Source: JANSXG01 sp024743075
GTDB taxonomy: Bacteria > Planctomycetota > Phycisphaerae > Phycisphaerales > UBA1924
NCBI GenBank assembly: GCA_042140185.1
Contig: CP159477.1
Coordinates: 3,224,001 to 3,288,000 of the forward strand
Direction: 5' to 3'
DNA length: 64,000 nucleotides
The notes under the pieces were generated by a model that ran no database searches, was not told where the DNA came from, and worked only from the letters and a program-made list of their open reading frames with translations. Positions 45,763 to 53,625 of this stretch are shown piece after piece (positions within the stretch are counted from its first letter, which is position 1; every line of letters starts with the position of its first letter). Both the position numbers and the translations under genes were made by a program.

Positions 45763-47303
45763 GAAGGCTTCAGGATTTGCCTTGGCGCATCCTCGATGGC
45801 TTTCTTCGCGGCCTTCGGGTCGGCAGTCTGATCCCCCTGCCGGAAGTAGTCGACATTGAACTTCAGGACGTTCTTGTCTTCGATGGCGTCGGTGATGGTG
45901 TACTGGTGCAGGAGCTGCTGGAAGATGTCGGCTGTGGTCAAAGGCGTTTTCGTTTTGCCTTCAATCTTCTGGGCGGTGGCGTTCTCATTGAATATGGGCG
46001 TCCCTGTGAAGCCGAAGAACTGGGCGTTCGGGAAGAACTCCTTGATGGTCTTGTGGGTGTCGCCAAACTGTGAACGGTGGCACTCGTCGAAAATGATGGC
46101 CATCCGCTTGTCACCTAACGGTGCCAGGATGTCTGAGTACTTCTCTCGACCGCGATTCTCACGGTTCTTGTTCCGCTGACTCTGCTCGTCGAGGGCGAGG
46201 CCTAGTTTCTGGATCGTGGTGACGATGACCTTGTCGGCGTAGTTGTCGCTGAGAAGACGCTTGACGAGCGCGCCGGTGTTGATGTTTTCCTCGACACAGC
46301 CAGCCTGAAACCGGTTGAACTCGTCGCGAGTCTGGCGGTCGAGGTCCTTACGATCGACGACGAAGAGGCACTTGTGGATGTCGTCGTTGGTCTTGAGGAG
46401 CGTGGAGGCCTTGAAACTGGTGAGGGTCTTACCGCTCCCAGTGGTGTGCCAGATGTAGCCGTTCCCGGTGTTGTCCTTGATGCAGTCGACGATCTGCTGG
46501 ACGGCGTAGATCTGGTACGGGCGCATCATCATCAACTGCTTCTCGCCCGCGACGAGCACCGTGTAGCGGCTGATCATGCTGCCGAGTGAGCACTTAGCCA
46601 GAAAGGTATCAGCGAAGTCGTGGAGATGACTGATCTTCCGATTCTTCTCGTCGGCGAACTCGTAGACGGGCAGAAATCGCTCGTCGGCGTTGAAGGCAAA
46701 GTGCTTCTTGTTGTTGTTGGTGAAGTAATACGTTCGGTCACGATTGCTGACGACGAAGAGCTGGACGAAGCAGAGCAGCGTGTTGGTGTAACCGTTCCCG
46801 GGGTCCGACTTGTAGTCCACGATCTGCTGCATCGCCTTGCGAGGGCTGATGCCGAGGGTCTTTAGCTCGATCTGAACTGCAGGGATGCCGTTGATGAGCA
46901 GTATGACGTCGTAGCGATGGTGGCTGTTGGTCGTGTTAATGCGAAGCTGGCTGACGACCTCGAAGGTGTTCTTGCACCAATCCTTGATGTTGACGAGCGA
47001 GTAGTTCAGCGGCGTGCCATCGTCGCGCACAAAACTGCTACGCTCACGCAGACGGACGGCAGCGTCGAAGACATCCGCGACGACAATCTCGTCCAGCAGG
47101 CGTCCGAACTCGCTGTCTGTGAGTTTGACCCGGTTGAGAGACTCGAACTTCTCGCGAAAGTTGGCCTCAAGACCGGCCCGGTCACGGATATCGGGCCGGT
47201 GTGTGTACTTGAGGCCTTCGAGGTGACCAATCAGTTCCGTCTCTAGTTCCAACTCCGACTTCGGTTTAGCCATAGATCCGTAAGGCAGTGTCCGGGCTGT
47301 CAT
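45591..47303 (-). CDS. hsdR: Type I restriction enzyme HsdR, N-terminal fragment (frameshifted gene)
   Basis: This fragment holds the nuclease and first helicase domain: a PD-(D/E)xK core ending in VQIELKTLG (ExK), Walker A TTGSGKT, DEAD-box variant DECHRSQFGD and FTGTPIF (motif III). Useful sequence ends at KKAIEDA near 45797; beyond it the frame reads random sequence to 45591. The start is 47303, with AGGAGG about 13 bases upstream, or 47273 (MAKPKSELELE) with only a weak site. The enzyme translocates DNA and cuts unmodified DNA; if the frameshift is real, restriction is lost and the anticodon nuclease and methyltransferase remain. Confidence 0.88.
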   Translation of the reverse strand: MTARTLPYGSMAKPKSELELETELIGHLEGLKYTHRPDIRDRAGLEANFREKFESLNRVKLTDSEFGRLLDEIVVADVFDAAVRLRERSSFVRDDGTPLNYSLVNIKDWCKNTFEVVSQLRINTTNSHHRYDVILLINGIPAVQIELKTLGISPRKAMQQIVDYKSDPGNGYTNTLLCFVQLFVVSNRDRTYYFTNNNKKHFAFNADERFLPVYEFADEKNRKISHLHDFADTFLAKCSLGSMISRYTVLVAGEKQLMMMRPYQIYAVQQIVDCIKDNTGNGYIWHTTGSGKTLTSFKASTLLKTNDDIHKCLFVVDRKDLDRQTRDEFNRFQAGCVEENINTGALVKRLLSDNYADKVIVTTIQKLGLALDEQSQRNKNRENRGREKYSDILAPLGDKRMAIIFDECHRSQFGDTHKTIKEFFPNAQFFGFTGTPIFNENATAQKIEGKTKTPLTTADIFQQLLHQYTITDAIEDKNVLKFNVDYFRQGDQTADPKAAKKAIEDAPRQILKPSCEPLSTRSSRSTTPQQIAGDSMHSSLPAASMMRSPTTTFSQRYRPNDRRATPTSSR

Positions 47304-47794
47304 GGCACCGCCATCTCCTCCTGCGGACGATACCGAATCGGGTCACAGCGCGCGAAGAGACTCCGGCTTCGTGCGCATGCAAAGGTTCGCGAGGCTTTGC
47401 GATGCTCACTGCGATGAGCCTTTGGCCGTCGCCCGATTGCTGTGCCTGCGGCAGTCGCATTCAGGGTGTCCGTAAGCCCGCAACTGATCGCGCGGAGAAC
47501 CCGGCGGGTATGGAACCGGTGGAGAGGATCTGAAGACTGTGACGTTTGGCCCGCTACGCCTGTCGCCGCCACCTCGGCCGAAGGCAGGAGAGCTTGGCGT
47601 TCGCGGCCGATGTGGAGTGTCCCGTCTGCCCCCCTCAATACTCACTCTGCTAACCAATCCAGAGACTCTCAGAGAATCCCGCCCCGAGAACGCCCGACCG
47701 CCGCCGCCGGCCGGTTCGCCCCCGACTCTCTCCTCGCCGCCCCACCCCGAAAATCCTCCCATTCCGCCAAAAAACGCGGTCCCCCCAGCCCACG
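47304..47794. other. Gap of about 490 bp upstream of hsdR
   Basis: Several short frames overlap on both strands and none has a ribosome site or known motif. It must contain the promoter of the leftward hsd operon, but I cannot point to it with confidence. It ends at the tRNA-terminator repeat. Confidence 0.4.
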
Positions 47795-47828
47795 AAAAAA
47801 CCCCGCATCCATCGGATACGGGGTTCTC
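47795..47828 (-). terminator. Rho-independent terminator of tRNA-Asn
   Basis: On the minus strand a CCCCG...CGGGG stem with inner ATCC/GGAT pairs (one C-A mismatch, 3-base loop) is followed by six T residues. It starts a few bases after the tRNA 3' end. Confidence 0.8.
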
Positions 47829-47837
47829 AGCTCCCCG
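47795..47837. repeat. 43-bp direct repeat, copy B: tRNA-Asn 3' end plus terminator (candidate att site)
   Basis: Matches 1162-1204 at 42 of 43 positions. It covers the last seven bases of the tRNA-Asn gene (47831-47837) and the terminator beyond it. The intact tRNA gene points its 3' end toward the 46.6-kb region, the orientation expected for an element inserted at a tRNA 3' end. Confidence 0.7.
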
Positions 47838-47902
47838 AGCAGGACTCGAACCTGCAACCTAGCGGTTAACAGCCGCTCGCTCTACCATTGAGCTATCGGG
47901 GA
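47831..47902 (-). tRNA. tRNA-Asn (anticodon GTT)
   Basis: A 72-base cloverleaf on the minus strand: acceptor TCCCCGA/TCGGGGA with discriminator G, D-arm GCTC...GAGC, anticodon arm AGCGG-CTGTTAA-CCGCT giving GTT, 5-base variable loop, and T-arm GCAGG-TTCGAGT-CCTGC. All stems pair perfectly. CCA is not encoded. A terminator follows. Confidence 0.97.
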
Positions 47903-47958
47903 AAATGATTTGTTCGGGCAACGTACGGCAGGTGCCTGACTCGCCGCGGCCCATCAGG

Positions 47959-48108
47959 ATAGCCGAAACCCGCCGCTCCGCAAGTGGGCCCACTTGCTGT
48001 TTCGGCTATTTCGGGTATCCTCTTCGACCCGACTCAGCGGACCGCTCAGGCACGGTTCCGGTTGGGGTCCCGTTTAGTTCACGACGCGTGTCCGGCCCGA
48101 CGGCCGGA
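47959..48108 (+). promoter_or_regulatory. Structured rpmE leader: nested cruciform and hairpin
   Basis: ATAGCCGAAAC (47959-47969) pairs with GTTTCGGCTAT (47999-48009). Inside lies the perfect 18-bp palindrome GCAAGTGGGCCCACTTGC (47980-47997). A second hairpin, TCCGGCC-CGAC-GGCCGGA, is at 48091-48108, 42 bp before rpmE. Several ribosomal protein L31 genes are controlled by leader RNAs or by the zinc regulator Zur; which applies here cannot be told by eye. The first palindrome could equally be a two-way terminator or operator. Confidence 0.5.
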
Positions 48109-48150
48109 TGCCGACAGACCCGTTTTAGCCCTCTGCGATCAGGCGAAGTC

Positions 48151-48375
48151 ATGAAAGACAAGACCCACCCGACCTACTACCCCAACTGCAAGGTCTACTA
48201 CAACGGCGAGGTGGTCTTCACCACCGGCGCGACCGTGCCGGAGCTGAAGGTCGACGTCTGGTCGGGCTCGCACCCGTTCTTCACGGGCAAGTCCAGCTTC
48301 GTCGACGCCGCCGGTCGCGTCGAGAAGTTCCAGAAGAAGTTCTCGGGCAACTACTTCCAGAACAAGAAGAAGTAA
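48151..48375 (+). CDS. rpmE: Ribosomal protein bL31
   Basis: A 74-residue protein with HPTYYPNCKVYYNGEVVFTTGATVPELKVDVWSGSHPFFTGK...GRVEKFQKKF, the bL31 pattern. Only the first of the four zinc-binding Cys of the C+ form remains (Cys13 here); VWSGSHPFF replaces VCSKCHPFF, so this is a zinc-free (C-) form. It bridges the ribosomal subunits. A long structured leader precedes it and a terminator follows, so it is probably transcribed alone. In many genomes prfA follows rpmE, as here. Confidence 0.95.
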   Translation: MKDKTHPTYYPNCKVYYNGEVVFTTGATVPELKVDVWSGSHPFFTGKSSFVDAAGRVEKFQKKFSGNYFQNKKK

Positions 48376-48400
48376 GAGCGCCCCGAGCTCACCTGTCCAG

Positions 48401-48434
48401 GCCCGATCTCGCCCGCGACGGATCGGGCTGTTTC
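48401..48434 (+). terminator. Terminator of rpmE
   Basis: GCCCGATC (48401-48408) and GATCGGGC (48421-48428) pair perfectly over a 12-base loop, followed by TGTTTC. It lies 25 bases after the rpmE stop and 30 before prfA. Confidence 0.6.
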
Positions 48435-48464
48435 ATGCGCACGGCGTGCTAACCTGACCCTCCC

Positions 48465-49562
48465 ATGGCCGGTCCCGACACCCAATCCGACAGCGCCCTG
48501 CTCGCCAAGCTGCGCGAACTCGCCGAGCGGCGCAATGCGCTCGCCAGACACCTGCTCGACCCCGAGGTCCTCAGCGACCACCATCGCGTGCGCGACCTGT
48601 CGATCCGCAAGGCCGCGCTCGATCCCGTCGCCGACGGCTTCCGCTCCTACGAGAAACTCACGCGCGAAGCCGCCGATCTCCGCGCCGTGATCGACGCCGA
48701 CGACGAGCCCGAGCTCGTCGAGATGGCCCGCGAAGAACTACCCCAGGTCGAGGCCAAGCGCGAGGCCATCCTCGCCTCGGCGCTCGAAGACCTCGTCAAC
48801 GCCGACGACCGCGCCATCGGCTCGATCATGCTCGAACTCCGCGCCGGCGTCGGCGGCGACGAAGCCGGCCTCTGGGCACGCGACCTGCTCGAGATGTACC
48901 GCAAGTACGCCTCGTCTCGCGGCTGGTCGTTCGAGGCGATCGACTTCGCCGAGGACGACGGCCAGGGCGGGCTGCGCTCGGGCGTGTTCAACATCCGGGG
49001 CGAGGGTGTCTGGTCCGCGCTGCAGGCCGAAGCCGGTACGCACTGCGTGAAGCGCGTCCCCGCGACCGAAACCCAGGGGCGCGTCCACACCTCGACCGCG
49101 ACCGTCGCCGTACTCCCCGAGCCCGAGTCCGTCGAGATCGAACTCGACCCCGAAGACGTCGATGAGCACGTCACCACCGCGCAGGGACCCGGCGGGCAGA
49201 ACGTGAACAAGGTCGCCACCGCCGTGCACCTCATCCATCGCCCGAGCGGCATCGAGGTGCGCATGCAGGAGACCAAGAGCCAGCAGCAGAACCGCGAGAA
49301 GGCGTGGCGACTCCTGCGCGCCCGGCTGTACGAGCGCGAGCTGGAGCGCAAGCGCCAGGAAGAGGCCGCGGCACGCAACCAGCAGATCGGCTCCGGCGGG
49401 CGCGCCGAGCGCATCCGCACGTACCGCTGGAAAGACTCGATCGCCGTGGACCACCGGCTGAACGAGTCGTTCCCGCTCGCGAGCACCATGGCCGGCGACC
49501 TCGACCCGCTCGTCGAAGCGCTCGAGCGACGCGAAACCCAGCGCCGGCTGGAAGCGCTGTGA
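48465..49562 (+). CDS. prfA: Peptide chain release factor 1
   Basis: A 365-residue protein that reads UAA and UAG stop codons. The codon-recognition tripeptide is Pro199-Ala-Thr201 (RVPATETQGR), which marks RF1 rather than RF2. The peptidyl hydrolysis motif Gly243-Gly-Gln245 sits in AQGPGGQNVNKVATAVHL. The family's QQNREKAWRLLRARLYERELERKR helix and RAERIRTYRWKDSIAVDHR end follow. The stop overlaps the GTG of the next gene (GTGA). Normal length. Confidence 0.96.
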   Translation: MAGPDTQSDSALLAKLRELAERRNALARHLLDPEVLSDHHRVRDLSIRKAALDPVADGFRSYEKLTREAADLRAVIDADDEPELVEMAREELPQVEAKREAILASALEDLVNADDRAIGSIMLELRAGVGGDEAGLWARDLLEMYRKYASSRGWSFEAIDFAEDDGQGGLRSGVFNIRGEGVWSALQAEAGTHCVKRVPATETQGRVHTSTATVAVLPEPESVEIELDPEDVDEHVTTAQGPGGQNVNKVATAVHLIHRPSGIEVRMQETKSQQQNREKAWRLLRARLYERELERKRQEEAAARNQQIGSGGRAERIRTYRWKDSIAVDHRLNESFPLASTMAGDLDPLVEALERRETQRRLEAL

Positions 49563-50884
49563 GTCAAACGGAAGCCGACATCGTGATCATCGGCGCGGTG
49601 CATGCGGGGCTCATGGCCGCGGTGTTCGCCGGACGCGCAGCGCAGGAATCCGGTCGCCCGCTGCGCATCATCGCCGTGGACGGCGCGAAGAAGCTCGGCG
49701 CGAAGATCCTTGTCGCTGGCGGCGGGCGCTGCAACGTCACGCACTACAAGGTCGATGCCGACCAGTACGCCGGCTCCAGCACCAACGCGATCAAGAAGGT
49801 GCTCCGCCGCTTCGACGCGGCGCAGACCAAGGCGTTCTTCGCCGAACTCGGCGTGGAGCTGAAGCGCGAAGACACCGGCAAGTTGTTCCCCGTGACCGAC
49901 AAGGCCCAGACCGTGCTCGATGCGCTGCTCGGCGCGGTGCGCGATGCCGGGGCTGAACTGTGGCACCCGTGGCGCGTCGCGTCGCTCGCGCGCGGTGATG
50001 ACGGAAGGTTCGTGATCACCCGTCAGCACACCGACGACAAGGGGCGGTACCTCGACAACGCCGACCCCGACACGATCGTCGCCGAGCGCGTCATCCTCGC
50101 CACCGGGGGAAAGGCCCTGCCGCGGACCGGGTCCGACGGCGCGGGCTACGCCTTCGCGAAGGCCATGGGCCACAGCGTGACCGATCGCGTGTTCCCTTCG
50201 CTCGTGCCGATCCTGCTGGGTGACGAGGCGAGCCACCTCACCGAGCTTAGCGGCATCGCCTCCGTCGCCACGCTCGAAGTGCGCTCGGGCACCGGCAAGA
50301 AACTCAAGGAGTTCACCAACTCCACGCTGCTGACCCACTTCGGCCTCAGCGGCCCCGGCGCGCTCGACATCAGCCGCTGGTTCTTCGACGCGCAGCACCA
50401 CGACCCGAGCGCGGCGCTCGTCATCAACTGGCTGCCCGGCGAGTCGTTCGAGTCGGCTGACAAACTGCTGCTCTCGCTCGGCAAGCGCAGCGTGCACCGC
50501 TGGCTGAAGGAGGAGCGAGGCTTCCCCGACCGCCTCGCGCGGATGCTGTGCGACAAGGCCGGGATCGATGCGAACGCGCCGGCATCGGCGCTCACACGCG
50601 ACCAGCGCCGCGAGCTCGTGCGCGTGCTGACCGACATGCCCCTGCCCGTCACCGGCGATCGCGGCTTCACCTACGCCGAAGTCACCGCCGGCGGCGTGCC
50701 GCTGGATGAGATCGACCTGAAGACCATGGAAAGCCGCGTCCAACCCGGGCTCTACGTGATCGGCGAGATCTGCGATGTGGACGGACGCATCGGCGGCTTC
50801 AATTTCCAGTGGGCGTGGGCGAGCGGGTTTGTGGCGGGGAGTGCGTCGGGGAAGCGGGCGGGGAGCGATGTGACGGTTTCGTAA
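49559..50884 (+). CDS. HI0933/BaiN-family FAD-dependent oxidoreductase
   Basis: A 441-residue flavoprotein. The N-terminal FAD-binding strand-turn-helix reads IVIIGAVHAGLMAAVFAG; the usual GxGxxG is GAVHAG here, with Val-His at the second Gly position, which is unusual. The family-specific KLGAKILVAGGGRCNVTH, VILATGGKALPRTGSDGAGYAFAKAMGH and the C-terminal AEVTAGGVPLDEIDLKTMESR...GEICDVDGRIGGFNFQWAWASGF blocks are all present. The start GTG overlaps the prfA stop. The substrate of most members is unknown. Confidence 0.9.
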   Translation: MSQTEADIVIIGAVHAGLMAAVFAGRAAQESGRPLRIIAVDGAKKLGAKILVAGGGRCNVTHYKVDADQYAGSSTNAIKKVLRRFDAAQTKAFFAELGVELKREDTGKLFPVTDKAQTVLDALLGAVRDAGAELWHPWRVASLARGDDGRFVITRQHTDDKGRYLDNADPDTIVAERVILATGGKALPRTGSDGAGYAFAKAMGHSVTDRVFPSLVPILLGDEASHLTELSGIASVATLEVRSGTGKKLKEFTNSTLLTHFGLSGPGALDISRWFFDAQHHDPSAALVINWLPGESFESADKLLLSLGKRSVHRWLKEERGFPDRLARMLCDKAGIDANAPASALTRDQRRELVRVLTDMPLPVTGDRGFTYAEVTAGGVPLDEIDLKTMESRVQPGLYVIGEICDVDGRIGGFNFQWAWASGFVAGSASGKRAGSDVTVS

Positions 50885-51001
50885 ATCCGTTTCTGGATGC
50901 GTTTGTCAGATTTGCACTTTGCTTCTCTTCGATGCAGGCATCAGGGCTGGTGGTCGCTTCGGCGGTACTGGTCAATCGCTTGATAACCCACTAGTGCGCG
51001 G

Positions 51002-51802
51002 TTAGCGATTCGGGAAGGGCCCATCTGCTTCGATTCGCGCAACTCGCTCCAGATCGACGAGTGGGAGTTCGTGGCCGAGCATTGTGGTCAATTGTTCACG
51101 GAGACTTTCAGCGCTTGCAATGCACTTGGGCTTGGAGTTCCAGCAGGCAATTGGAAAGCAGAATCCGAAGTCACAAACAAGGACGGCGAGAAACGAACCG
51201 GAGTCGGATGTGACGAATGGGATGCTTGTCATGTACGGCCGCGAGTATGGAAGAACGGCCATGCCGTGGAGCGGGGCATTGAACTCCTCACGGCGCACGT
51301 TCGGCCACGGCCCGGCGTCCTTGCTCCCCTCCACAGTGGCCCCGTCTTCGGACTTGCTGATCCCGGCGGTTGGTGGCCTGAGCACCATCGAGATGGCCGC
51401 TTTGGCGTTGTAAATGAGAAAGCCAAGCGCAATGACGCTCACTGCCGCAATCATCAACGCGTCCCACGGGTTGTTTCGGCGAATCGCCTGCGACATCGTG
51501 ATCACGACCGGAGCGGCCATGATGACGACCGGCGTGGAAAGCAGCGCCAAAATGAGCAATCCCCACCGGCGCGTTGAACGCCACTCCAAATTCACTCGGT
51601 CGGAGTCAATCAGCCGGCAATCGCACGCTCCGCGACCAAACCAGAAGCGGGATCGCGGCTCAGCCGGAATGAAAACGGTGACGTCGAGATCATCCAACGA
51701 CTGTCTGGACCTCACCAGATCTACCAGATCCACGGCACGTTCAACCGAAGCAAGTGCGTGCGATTGTCCGGCGCTGAACTGCGGGGGTGGTGCGTCGGTC
51801 AT
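51002..51802 (-). CDS. Hypothetical membrane protein (two helices)
   Basis: A 266-residue protein. Two hydrophobic segments (WGLLILALLSTPVVIMAAPVVITM and ALMIAAVSVIALGFLIYNAKAA, about residues 80-145) follow a soluble N-terminal region. The C-terminal domain of about 120 residues (YMTSIPFVTSDSGSFLAVLVCDFGFCFPIACW...LVDLERVARIEADG) has a strand-rich look. The family is not recognised. It is convergent with the flavoprotein gene. Prediction rests on a clean membrane pattern and full-length frame. Confidence 0.55.
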   Translation of the reverse strand: MTDAPPPQFSAGQSHALASVERAVDLVDLVRSRQSLDDLDVTVFIPAEPRSRFWFGRGACDCRLIDSDRVNLEWRSTRRWGLLILALLSTPVVIMAAPVVITMSQAIRRNNPWDALMIAAVSVIALGFLIYNAKAAISMVLRPPTAGISKSEDGATVEGSKDAGPWPNVRREEFNAPLHGMAVLPYSRPYMTSIPFVTSDSGSFLAVLVCDFGFCFPIACWNSKPKCIASAESLREQLTTMLGHELPLVDLERVARIEADGPFPNR

Positions 51803-51911
51803 GTGCTGCGGAGTTCCTTACTGCCGTGCTTGACTTGCCAGAGAACCTGAGATTCTACATGGCCTGCACCCGACTGCGTCGGGCTCTGACCATGGCATCC
51901 TTGGTGGATTG

Positions 51912-52400
51912 TCATTGCTTCCGTCGCTGCTTCGCCTTCCGCTTCGCCCGTGCCTTCGTCATGGCCTGCCGGCTTTCGAGCCGCCAGTCCTGTTGAAGGT
52001 CGAGGGTGGTGAAGCCGGGGGATGGGGAGTCGTCCGGTGGGCTGATTATGTCCGCCTGGCCCGGCACCGGCGGACAATGCGCCGGTGGCACTTTTTGCGA
52101 GTTCTTGTTCTGCTTCTCCGCTCTGGCGCGCGCCTTGGCGGCGTTGCGCTCTTCGCGCTGGACGGATCGGATGTGCGTCAGCGCCTGCGTCGCGGCCATC
52201 CTTCGTCGGTTACGCTCGCGTGCGATGAACGCGTCCTGTTTCGGGTCGCCGGTGGGCTCGGGCTCGTCCATGAGCGCTTCGAGCGTTTTGAGCGCCTTGG
52301 TCTGGACGCGTTCCATGACGAGGCGGGACTCGGCCCGGGCTTCGCGGAGTTGGGTGAGGATGTCTTTGTTCGGGGCGGTATCGGTGGGTGTGGTGTGCAT
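51912..52400 (-). CDS. Hypothetical basic, coiled-coil-rich protein
   Basis: A 162-residue protein, Ala/Arg/Lys/Glu-rich, with a helical first half (KDILTQLREARAESRLVMERVQTKALKTLEALMDE) and a strongly basic C-terminus (MTKARAKRKAKQRRKQ). No ribosome site is evident and no family is recognised. Similar short basic proteins of unknown role occur in planctomycetes. Coding call is moderate: the frame is uninterrupted and the amino-acid pattern is sensible. Confidence 0.45.
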   Translation of the reverse strand: MHTTPTDTAPNKDILTQLREARAESRLVMERVQTKALKTLEALMDEPEPTGDPKQDAFIARERNRRRMAATQALTHIRSVQREERNAAKARARAEKQNKNSQKVPPAHCPPVPGQADIISPPDDSPSPGFTTLDLQQDWRLESRQAMTKARAKRKAKQRRKQ

Positions 52401-52550
52401 GGCCCGAGTGTGCTTCGGGGAGGCGGACGAGCCAAGAGCGATTTCGCGGAAAACAGGCTATGTCCGCAAGGTTGTGCGCAGGAGTGGTACATGCGCGCGA
52501 GATTTTTGTGGTTATCCACAGACTTCCTGCAAAGCCAGGGCGATCCTGCT

Positions 52551-52606
52551 CCCTCTCCCCTTGCGGGAGAGGGCTGGGGTGAGGGGTTCGCACCGGAGGT
52601 GCGAAC
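52551..52606. repeat. Intergenic palindromic element, left copy
   Basis: Two perfect 9-bp hairpins: CCCTCTCCC-CTTGC-GGGAGAGGG (52551-52573) and GTTCGCACC-GGA-GGTGCGAAC (52586-52606), with CTGGGGTGAGGG between them. This resembles a widespread REP-like intergenic repeat. Confidence 0.65.
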
Positions 52607-52710
52607 GTTTGATGAAAGGCATGGGATGGCCGGTTGCTTGTGACCCATCGCTTGCGCGATTGGGCTCTCATCTCAGCGACCTAGTTTTCATCGGAAGACT
52701 CGGACCGCCC

Positions 52711-52769
52711 CCTCATCCGGTCTTGTGCTGAATCCGCACAAGACCACCTTCTCCCGCGAGGGGAGAAGG
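52711..52769. repeat. Intergenic palindromic element, right copy (inverted)
   Basis: GTCTTGTGC-(7)-GCACAAGAC (52720-52744) then CCTTCTCCC-GCGAG-GGGAGAAGG (52747-52769), preceded by CCCCTCATCC. Read on the minus strand the order is the same as in the left copy (CTCCC hairpin, spacer, second hairpin, ATGAGGGG), so the two copies are inverted relative to each other around about 100 bp. Confidence 0.65.
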
Positions 52770-52866
52770 ACCAGACGCTGACGCTGCTGGAAGGTTTCGC
52801 ATAGCCGCCTGTGGAGGGCGGGCACGCCACCCCAAAGTCAGCCGTACAGGTCGCTAGACTCCTCGC

Positions 52867-53625
52867 ATGGCGAAGACCCTTCTGTGCTGCCCCATCATGG
52901 TCGATGAGCCGGCCCTCGCGCTGCGTGATGCCGAGCAGGCGCGGGCGTCGGGGGCGGATCTGGCCGAATACCGGATCGACCGGCTGTTCAACGGCGAGGG
53001 CGACGACGAGGGGCAGGAGGCGGTGCTGCGGCTGGTTGCGGATTCGCCGCTGCCGTGCATCGTGACCTGTCGAAGCGCGGACGAGGGGGGCGAGTACGAC
53101 GGCGAGGACTCGGCCCGCGTGTCATTGATCGAGGCGCTGGGCACCGCCGAGCATCCGCCGAAGTACATCGATTTCGAAGCCGCGGCGTACGAGCGGTCGG
53201 CGAACCTGCGCCAGAAGATCAACCTGGCGATCCGGCACGAGAAGCAGGTGCGCGACGTCTCGACCGGGCTGATCCTGTCGTCCCACGACTTCCACTCGCG
53301 CCCGTCGAACCTGTTCGCGCTGCTCGCCTCCATGCGATCGCACGAGGCGTCGAAGGTCATCAAGCTGGCCTTCCGGGCCCGGTCGATTCGCGACAATCTG
53401 GAGATCTTCGACATCCTGCGCGAGCGCGACCGCCCGACGATCGCGTTGGGCATGGGCGAGCACGGGCTGATGAGCCGCGTGCTCGCGCCGAAGTTCGGCG
53501 GTTTCCTGACCTTCGCCTCGCTCAGCGAGCAGGGGGGACGGCGCCGGGGCAGCCGACGATCGCGCAGCTGCGCGGGCGGTACCGCTTCGACGCGATCACC
53601 GAGAGCACGAAGGTCTACGGCGTGA
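52867..53625 (+). CDS. aroD: AroD, type I 3-dehydroquinate dehydratase half of an AroD-AroE fusion (frameshifted)
   Basis: This is the third enzyme of the shikimate pathway, making 3-dehydroshikimate by a Schiff-base mechanism. Type I features are LLCCPIMVDEPALALRDAEQARASGADLAEYRID with the conserved Glu, CIVTCRSADEGGEYDG, the His of ILSSHDFHS and the Lys of KVIKLAFRA. Useful sequence ends at ASLSEQGG near 53535, where a run of six G is one short; the frame then reads arginine-rich noise to 53625. With one more G it continues into AroE, giving a 550-residue bifunctional protein as in plants and some planctomycetes and chlamydiae. Confidence 0.9.
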   Translation: MAKTLLCCPIMVDEPALALRDAEQARASGADLAEYRIDRLFNGEGDDEGQEAVLRLVADSPLPCIVTCRSADEGGEYDGEDSARVSLIEALGTAEHPPKYIDFEAAAYERSANLRQKINLAIRHEKQVRDVSTGLILSSHDFHSRPSNLFALLASMRSHEASKVIKLAFRARSIRDNLEIFDILRERDRPTIALGMGEHGLMSRVLAPKFGGFLTFASLSEQGGRRRGSRRSRSCAGGTASTRSPRARRSTA

